Assembly (NCBI GenBank): GCA_044425575.1
Contig: JAWXVE010000024.1
Location: forward strand, 1-29,068
Origin: JAWXVE01 sp044425575
Lineage (GTDB): Bacteria; Bacillota; Clostridia; Lachnospirales; Lachnospiraceae
Direction of reading: 5' to 3'
DNA length: 29,068 bases
Below the pieces are notes generated by a model. It was not told the DNA's origin. It searched no databases and was given only the letters and a program-made list of their open reading frames with translations. Position numbers and translations under genes: made by a program. Each line of letters opens with the position of its first letter. Position 1 is the stretch's first letter. Below are positions 24,254 to 29,068 of the stretch, one piece after another.

Positions 24254-24721
24254 TTAAATTCCAGTTGCTTCAATTCTGCGTAACAATTGTATGAATTTTG
24301 ATTCTTCTATTCCATCTAAAAAATCTTTATCAATTGCATGGACTGTCATAAAGGGACCTTCTAAGGACAATGTAATGGTACCTGGTGTTAAGGTAATGGA
24401 ATTCGCAAGCAAAACTCGATTTAATGTTGATTTTAGATCTACTTCAAATAGAACCACAGCTGGTTCCATTTCATATTTTGAAGTTGTTAACATCTTTATA
24501 GTCTTAACGTTCGATATTAATATTTCAAACAATAAATATGCCATATAGTGTAAATATAATGGTAGCATTCGAAGCAATGCAATATCCTTTTGAATGGAAT
24601 AATCCATAAAGGTACACACAAAGGCGTAGATGATTCCAGAAAGAATCAATCCTATAATAGCAATCTCCACTGTTAACTTTCCATTTAAGATAATCCAAAA
24701 AAGTTCTAATACAATAAACAT
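24254..24721 (-). CDS. mrpE: MrpE/MbhA subunit
   Basis: This 155-residue protein has two to three N-terminal membrane helices and a cytoplasmic C-terminal domain with LLANSITLTPGTITLSLEG, the MrpE hallmark. It is the first subunit gene of the complex and lies 20 nt after trmB. AGAAAGG with a 12-nt spacer precedes the ATG at 24721. Confidence 0.92.
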   Translation of the reverse strand: MFIVLELFWIILNGKLTVEIAIIGLILSGIIYAFVCTFMDYSIQKDIALLRMLPLYLHYMAYLLFEILISNVKTIKMLTTSKYEMEPAVVLFEVDLKSTLNRVLLANSITLTPGTITLSLEGPFMTVHAIDKDFLDGIEESKFIQLLRRIEATGI

Positions 24722-24741
24722 CTCTATTACCGTCCTTTCTA

Positions 24742-25380
24742 CTAAGGAGCAATCACATATTGATATATTGGATTGCCCATGTCTCCAAACTTCTGTTGAT
24801 ACTCCGTCATAACTGGATTACTCTGTAGGTATTCCTTGGTATGTAAATGATGTGTGTGTTCCTGAATTGTCCACTTCGCTTCTTCTACTTGTTCCAATCC
24901 AAATTCAAACAATGGCTGATTGTCTGTTTTCAGTTCTAATACTCCTTCACTTGCTAAAATCTCTTGATACAGCGCTAAGTACTCTTTTGAATTCAGCCTA
25001 CGTCTTGCATGTCGGTCTTTTGGCCATGGATCAGAAAAGTGTAAATAAATCTTATGAACTTCTCCTCTGGCAAAAACCTCTAACAACTTCCCTGCATCTA
25101 CGTATAAAAAGCGTAAATTTTCAAGTTCTTCGCCCTCTACCTTCTGTACTGCTCGATATAATACGCTACTATATCGTTCAATTCCAATATAATTAATGTT
25201 GGGATTCCTTCTAGCCGACTCTACTAAGAACTGCCCCTTGCCCATTCCAATCTCTAGGTGAATAGGATGGTTATTACCAAACCGTTCATGCCATGTTCCT
25301 GCTAGTCCTTCTTCATGATTAACCACATGACTGCTTGCTTCAATGGCTTCTCTGGAACCTCTAATATTTCGTAACCTCAT
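24742..25380 (-). CDS. trmB: tRNA (guanine-N7-)-methyltransferase
   Basis: This 212-residue SAM-dependent enzyme makes m7G at position 46 of tRNA. Motifs are the SAM-binding LEIGMGKGQFL, IGIERYSSVLYRAV, the substrate motif FSDPWPKDRHARRRL, and ELKTDN. The frame is open four codons further to an ATG at 25392, but AAAAAGG with a 13-nt spacer and the usual MRLRNIRGSREAI start favour 25380. An 8-codon upstream ORF with its own ribosome site ends by overlapping this start (ATGA at 25377-25380). trmB is the promoter-proximal gene of the mrp operon, an unusual pairing. Confidence 0.95.
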   Translation of the reverse strand: MRLRNIRGSREAIEASSHVVNHEEGLAGTWHERFGNNHPIHLEIGMGKGQFLVESARRNPNINYIGIERYSSVLYRAVQKVEGEELENLRFLYVDAGKLLEVFARGEVHKIYLHFSDPWPKDRHARRRLNSKEYLALYQEILASEGVLELKTDNQPLFEFGLEQVEEAKWTIQEHTHHLHTKEYLQSNPVMTEYQQKFGDMGNPIYQYVIAP

Positions 25381-25403
25381 TTTAATATCCATCCCTTTTT
25401 CAT
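25377..25403 (-). CDS. Upstream ORF (8 codons) coupled to trmB
   Basis: ATG at 25403, preceded by AGAAAGG with a 13-nt spacer, begins MKKGWILK and stops at TGA (25377-25379), which overlaps the trmB ATG by four bases (ATGA). The ribosome site is at least as good as that of trmB itself. The reading frame and overlap are seen; translation of the peptide and coupling to trmB are inferred. It could also be a by-product of a leader resembling that of galM. Confidence 0.4.
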   Translation of the reverse strand: MKKGWILK

Positions 25404-25490
25404 ATTAATAACCATGCCTTTCTCAAAGTCTGGCAACTTTGGTCGCAAGAGACAAATTGCCGGTTGAAAAATTTATTTTTCAATCTATAG
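25404..25490 (-). promoter_or_regulatory. Structured leader upstream of trmB (homologous to galM leader)
   Basis: On the minus strand there is a strong TTGAAAAA/TTTTTCAA stem with a UAAA loop, then CC, then a second pairing GGCAA/TTGCC that encloses TTTGTCTCTTGCGACC. An AGAAAGGCATGG ribosome site follows. Order and core sequence match 5861-5940. The rest of 25490-25592 is very AT-rich; I see no clear trmB promoter there, only a weak TTGAGT-N15-TATAGA. Confidence 0.5.
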
Positions 25491-25575
25491 ACTATTTCGA
25501 TTACACTCAACTATTTCTATTTTATAACTTTTTTCAATAAATGAATAGTATGTTTTACTAATTTTCATATATTTA

Positions 25576-25628
25576 TTTTTTTTTCTGATAAAATAGTGTA
25601 TGATAGAATATAATTTTAATCAAAGGAG
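25576..25628 (+). promoter_or_regulatory. Promoter and ribosome site of the carboxypeptidase gene
   Basis: Two -10 candidates lie close together, TATGAT (25599-25604) and TATAAT (25609-25614), behind a T-rich stretch with only weak -35 matches. AAAGGAG (25622-25628) gives a 6-nt spacer to the ATG at 25635. TATGAT leaves a leader of about 24 nt and is the better fit. Confidence 0.45.
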
Positions 25629-25634
25629 TTCCTT

Positions 25635-27179
25635 ATGAACCATTTACAAAAAAAACGATTATTCACGAATTCCATAGTGGCTCTACTGGTATTTACGGGA
25701 AGTTTGCTACCTCTACAACCCACTTATGCTTCCACTATACTCCCTACTTCAGAAGCAGAAATCATTGTTCCTTCTGATGAGACTGCCAATTGGCCCGCTG
25801 CTCCCACAATTGAATCTGAATCTGCTATTTTAATTGAAGTGGAAACTGGAACCATTCTATACGGAAAGAATATTCACACCGAGCAGTATCCCGCTAGTAT
25901 TACTAAGTTGCTGACCACCTATATTGCTTCTAGCACGTGTGTACTCTCCGAGGAAGTTGTCATGTCATCGGAAGCAGTGTATAGCATAGATTGGCGTAGT
26001 GATGCTAATATTGGGATTCACGTTGGCGATGCCATTAGCTTAGAAGAGGCTCTCTATGCTGTTATGGTGCAATCTGCTAACGAAGTTGCCTATGCCGTTG
26101 CAGAACACGTAAGTGGTACTATGGAAGAATTTGCTGTATTAATGAATGAAACTGCTACGGAATTAGGATGCCTGAACTCTAACTTTGTAAATCCCAATGG
26201 AATTCACGATGAAGAACATTATACAACTGCCTATGATATGGCAATGATTGCTTCCGCTTATTTTCAAAATGATTTTAATTGTTTATTATCAAGCACTTCC
26301 TCCTACACGATTCCACAATCTGATACGCAACCTAGTGACTCTATGTATCTATCTTCTAAGAATAAGTTATTTCCTGGACAGACTTATGCCTATGAATATC
26401 TTGTGGGTAGCAAAACCGGTTACACTAGTGCTGCAAATCAAACACTTGTTTCTTGTGCTCAAAAAGATGGCATGACTTTAATATGTGTGGTGCTAAATGC
26501 GGAACAACCTTATCAATTTGAAGATACGATTAATTTATTTCAATATGGCTTTAGCAATTTCCAAACCTACTCTGTATTGGATCATGATACGTTCTACTCA
26601 GTAAACAATACAGATTTATTTAATACGGTATCCTCTGATTTAGGTGCTTCTAAATCACTCCTATCTTTTGATGATACCTCTTATATTGTTTTGCCTAATC
26701 AAGCATCATTTGCAGATACTACTTCTTACCTTGCTTATGGAGAAGATTCCGTAGAGAGTGCTATAGCCACCGCATATTATGAATACAATGGAATTCCCGT
26801 GGGACATGCATCTATTTATTCTACTTATGTGAATGATAACTCTGACCTAGAGTATTTCCATGAGGATATTGGTGTGGCAGACAGTACTACCACTACATTT
26901 GTTGAAACATTACCCGATTCTTCTATGATTATTATTAATGTAAAATATGTAATAGGTGCAATACTAGCCATTGCTCTTATTGTAATTCTACTATTTATCC
27001 TAAGAGAAAGAATACAATCCTACTCTTTTACTTCTCTCCGTCCAGAAACTGCGCCATACCCAAGAATCAAATCGAACAAAAGGTACCGTCGCGCACAACG
27101 TATACGGAGACGTCGCCCATTTATTCTTGTGCGAGCATGGCATTCCTTCTTATCGCTATTTAACCATTATTACGATTAA
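25635..27179 (+). CDS. D-alanyl-D-alanine carboxypeptidase (S11 family, DacF-like)
   Basis: This 514-residue low-molecular-weight penicillin-binding protein trims the terminal D-Ala from peptidoglycan stem peptides. It has an N-terminal signal peptide (basic start, hydrophobic 12-25, Ala-Ser near 32). Catalytic motifs are SITK (S88-K91), SAN (147-149) and KTG (260-262). After the catalytic domain come a beta-rich region and a C-terminal helix (about 440-460), then a cytoplasmic tail of roughly 50 residues that is very rich in Arg (RRAQRIRRRR). Many DacA/DacF proteins end in an amphipathic anchor instead, so the helix plus Arg-rich tail is unusual. It has its own promoter and ends in a 20-bp hairpin. 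Confidence 0.92.
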   Translation: MNHLQKKRLFTNSIVALLVFTGSLLPLQPTYASTILPTSEAEIIVPSDETANWPAAPTIESESAILIEVETGTILYGKNIHTEQYPASITKLLTTYIASSTCVLSEEVVMSSEAVYSIDWRSDANIGIHVGDAISLEEALYAVMVQSANEVAYAVAEHVSGTMEEFAVLMNETATELGCLNSNFVNPNGIHDEEHYTTAYDMAMIASAYFQNDFNCLLSSTSSYTIPQSDTQPSDSMYLSSKNKLFPGQTYAYEYLVGSKTGYTSAANQTLVSCAQKDGMTLICVVLNAEQPYQFEDTINLFQYGFSNFQTYSVLDHDTFYSVNNTDLFNTVSSDLGASKSLLSFDDTSYIVLPNQASFADTTSYLAYGEDSVESAIATAYYEYNGIPVGHASIYSTYVNDNSDLEYFHEDIGVADSTTTTFVETLPDSSMIIINVKYVIGAILAIALIVILLFILRERIQSYSFTSLRPETAPYPRIKSNKRYRRAQRIRRRRPFILVRAWHSFLSLFNHYYD

Positions 27180-27229
27180 ATAAATGGAGTATTTAGTGTT
27201 AATCTTTCTCACTAAATACTCCATTTATT
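27179..27229. terminator. Bidirectional terminator hairpin
   Basis: Perfectly complementary 20-nt arms at 27179-27198 and 27210-27229 flank an 11-nt loop. The hairpin lies between, and overlaps, the stop codons of the rightward carboxypeptidase and the leftward exonuclease genes. U-rich sequence is limited, but the stem is very stable and placed to serve both genes. Confidence 0.75.
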
Positions 27230-28160
27230 ATTCTATCATCTCTTTATCTTTCTGATATCTGGCACATAGTTCATGAAAAACATCTTCTGGAACCCGTTTA
27301 CTAGTCTTTATAATAAATACCTTGTTATCATCTGTCTTCTTAATACGCATTTTATGCTTGATATAACCATGTTGCTTACATCCCCCTACTTGATAATAAT
27401 GTTTTCCATTAGTGGAGAACCATGGAAGTAGTTCTTCTGTCTTTCTATGACACAAGTAACACCTTGTACTGTTAACATCCCTATCTTCCATAGCATCCAT
27501 ACGACTCTTGTATTCTCGAGAGATATACTTGGAATAAGTGGGATACGTATGTTTAATCTCATCTCTCTTATGCTTAGGTCGCTGATAGCAATCATAGGAA
27601 ACATATGTCTTGATAATACGGTTATCAATTTGCTCTAATACTTTAGCTGTATAGTATGCATCAGAAAGGGCACGGTGAAAAGGCTTGGTCTTCTCAATCT
27701 GTAAATATTCCACTGCATAGGCAAGCGTTCTTCTAGAATGTCCATCTTCATAACATATGCTAAATAATTTCTGCACATCGATAAAACAAAATGGCTTTCT
27801 GGCAATGGGTTTCACATGATAAAATTCCATGTTACGTTGTAATTCTAATAAATCAAGGGGTCCCCATGTGGCAAAAGTACAGTTACGCCCACTCCATTGT
27901 AAAAATGCTCCTACCACATCCTGAAATAACTTTCCATTTTTCAGTTCAAGTGGTTTAATATGAATCATCTTCTTAATAATAAAGTGTAACTCTTTATAAA
28001 CAACTGGTTTCACCAATTCATCAAACTCATCTATGATTTCTTTTCTTTTATTTAATTTAACAGCTCCTATTTCAATTATCTCAAAGGGAATGTCCTTAAC
28101 AGTATCCTTCTTACCTCGTACTGCTTGATTCCACTCTAAGTCAAATACTATGACCTTCAT
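27228..28160 (-). CDS. DEDDh 3'-5' exonuclease with C-terminal zinc-binding region
   Basis: This 310-residue protein has an exonuclease domain with the DEDDh residues D7 and E9 (FDLEW), D103 (WGPLDLLEL), and H162 and D167 (FHRALSDAYY). The spacing resembles KapD/ERI1-type exonucleases acting on RNA or single-stranded DNA. The C-terminal 100 residues are basic and contain C234-x2-C237 and C261-x2-H264 (CYLC and CKQH), a plausible zinc-binding nucleic-acid module. AAAGGAG precedes the ATG at 28160. The substrate is unknown. It is a single gene with the shared hairpin at its 3' end. Confidence 0.85.
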   Translation of the reverse strand: MKVIVFDLEWNQAVRGKKDTVKDIPFEIIEIGAVKLNKRKEIIDEFDELVKPVVYKELHFIIKKMIHIKPLELKNGKLFQDVVGAFLQWSGRNCTFATWGPLDLLELQRNMEFYHVKPIARKPFCFIDVQKLFSICYEDGHSRRTLAYAVEYLQIEKTKPFHRALSDAYYTAKVLEQIDNRIIKTYVSYDCYQRPKHKRDEIKHTYPTYSKYISREYKSRMDAMEDRDVNSTRCYLCHRKTEELLPWFSTNGKHYYQVGGCKQHGYIKHKMRIKKTDDNKVFIIKTSKRVPEDVFHELCARYQKDKEMIE

Positions 28161-28206
28161 AAGCTCTCCTTTAATACATTACCTAGTCCTTATTTTAACA
28201 TAAGTC

Positions 28207-28236
28207 TTTACAATTGAAAAGGAAGTCGTATATACT
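28207..28236 (+). promoter_or_regulatory. Promoter of the DUF1461 gene
   Basis: TTTACA (28207-28212), an 18-nt spacer and TATACT (28231-28236) predict a start near 28243, about 30 nt before the ATG at 28273. Confidence 0.55.
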
Positions 28237-28272
28237 AATAAAACAATACTAGAATGAAAGAGCAGAAATTAT

Positions 28273-28899
28273 ATGAAAACGTTTATTTACTCCATTTATT
28301 TTTCAATCTTAATAATTTTATTTCTTACCGGTGTATCGCTAGCAATCCTACATGTGAATGATTTCTTATATGTATTTACTATTTCTTATCTTGAATTAGA
28401 AACTGTTGTAGGAGTATCAGAGTCTTTTATGGTAGAGCATTACCATGCCGTTATGAATTTTCTCAATCCTTTTTCTACCGTTTCATTTTCTCTTCCAGAA
28501 CTTACCTACAGTGAAAATGGTGCTACGCACTTTGTTGAATGTCGTATCTTATTCCGAGCAGTATACCTATTATCTGCATCTTCCCTCCTCTTGCTCATCC
28601 TAGGAATGCGAGCCTTGTGGAATCCCAAGATTTTACGATGCACTGCCTTTTCTACGATTTGCTTACCATGTATATTAGGTATGTGGTTTGCACTTGATTT
28701 CAACCAAGCTTTTACTATATTCCATTCGCTCTTCTTTGCTAATGACTATTGGATCTTTGATCCCTACCTAGATCCTATTATACTCATACTCCCACAGGAC
28801 TTTTTTCTATATTGCGGTATATGGATTGCTGGTAGTTGGTTTGTAGGCGCATTGGTTCTATTAACATGCTCGATCTTTTTGAAGCGTAAGGATGATTAG
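28273..28899 (+). CDS. TIGR01906/DUF1461 integral membrane protein
   Basis: This 208-residue protein has four to five membrane segments. Family features are HFVECRILFRAVY after the extracytoplasmic loop and the C-terminal FHSLFFANDYWIFDPYLDPI then ILPQDFF motif, which match the TIGR01906/DUF1461 family of Firmicutes. Function is unknown. GAAAGAG with a 10-nt spacer precedes the ATG. It is divergent from the exonuclease gene. The 3' side has no clear terminator before the window ends. Confidence 0.8.
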   Translation: MKTFIYSIYFSILIILFLTGVSLAILHVNDFLYVFTISYLELETVVGVSESFMVEHYHAVMNFLNPFSTVSFSLPELTYSENGATHFVECRILFRAVYLLSASSLLLLILGMRALWNPKILRCTAFSTICLPCILGMWFALDFNQAFTIFHSLFFANDYWIFDPYLDPIILILPQDFFLYCGIWIAGSWFVGALVLLTCSIFLKRKDD

Positions 28900-28938
28900 T
28901 GTGGTTGTTTATAAATATGGTAGGAATGGTACTATATA

Positions 28939-28982
28939 ATATTGTAGCTAGAGACACTATATCAACATTGTAGCCAGAGGCA
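28939..28982. repeat. Imperfect 26-bp-spaced direct repeat near the right edge
   Basis: ATATTGTAGCTAGAGACA (28939-28956) and ACATTGTAGCCAGAGGCA (28965-28982) match at 15 of 18 positions. The rest of 28900-29068 holds no gene I can support. The last bases (CTCGCTCCGCTC) are more G+C-rich than the surroundings and may begin another element outside the window. Confidence 0.5.
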
Positions 28983-29068
28983 TCTAATTCTTTCTGTACC
29001 TGCTGGTATGTGTATTTTCTGGCTCAGCATTATTTGGGAAGGAAAACCAAAACTCGCTCCGCTCAAAC

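Noticed and set aside
28900..29068. A coding fragment on the minus strand (KYTYQQVQKELDASGYNVD-like translation)
   Set aside because: It has no start or ribosome site, is preceded by stops and runs antisense into the DUF1461 gene; chance is the simpler reading.
1..29068. CRISPR arrays, tRNA or rRNA genes, insertion sequences
   Set aside because: No regularly spaced repeat series, no recognisable tRNA or rRNA sequence, and no transposase frame or terminal inverted repeats were found.

Overview
The window is AT-rich DNA with tightly packed genes and Gram-positive ribosome binding sites (AAGGAGG, and often AGAAAGG with a long spacer). The gene content suggests an anaerobic, probably spore-forming Clostridia member, most likely Lachnospiraceae: rubrerythrin, a DUF5711 protein, a YtaF/MntP-type membrane protein, a group III-like phosphofructokinase, a dnaX-ybaB-recR block, a TIGR01906/DUF1461 membrane protein and an expanded Mrp/Mbh-type ion-transport operon. 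The taxonomy is an inference from families and neighbours; no rRNA or other marker is present.

Left part (1-4.8 kb). A leftward promoter with an operator-like inverted repeat sits at the left edge. A DUF308/HdeD-like membrane protein follows a decayed ClC-type chloride channel remnant. A two-TM potassium channel is divergent from these. Then comes a leftward operon of three envelope-associated genes: a LysM membrane protein, DUF5711 and CvpA.

Middle part (4.8-14.9 kb). All genes run leftward: galM; recR, ybaB, dnaX and pfkA (recombination, clamp loading, glycolysis); rubrerythrin; a small DUF4190-like membrane protein; glgX; a CPBP intramembrane protease; and a membrane-anchored metallophosphoesterase.

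Right-centre (14.9-25.4 kb). A leftward operon reads trmB, mrpE, mrpF, mrpG, DUF4040 (MbhD-like), an MbhE-MrpB fusion, mrpC and four NuoL/M/N-type antiporter subunits, followed by a YtaF/MntP-type membrane protein. No hydrogenase or NADH-oxidising subunit is visible, so this looks like a stand-alone cation/proton antiporter with extra transport modules. The subunit order matches the membrane arm of Mbh hydrogenases more closely than classical seven-gene Mrp.

Right end (25.6-29.1 kb). A secreted, membrane-anchored D,D-carboxypeptidase (rightward) converges on a DEDDh exonuclease with a C-terminal zinc-binding tail. A DUF1461 membrane protein runs rightward near the edge.

The most unusual non-coding signals are: two homologous leaders before galM and trmB, the second carrying an 8-codon upstream ORF that overlaps the trmB start; a recurring GCGAC/TTTGTC motif placed upstream of extended -10 promoters; and a hairpin whose 3' arm covers the Shine-Dalgarno sequence of the ytaF-like gene.
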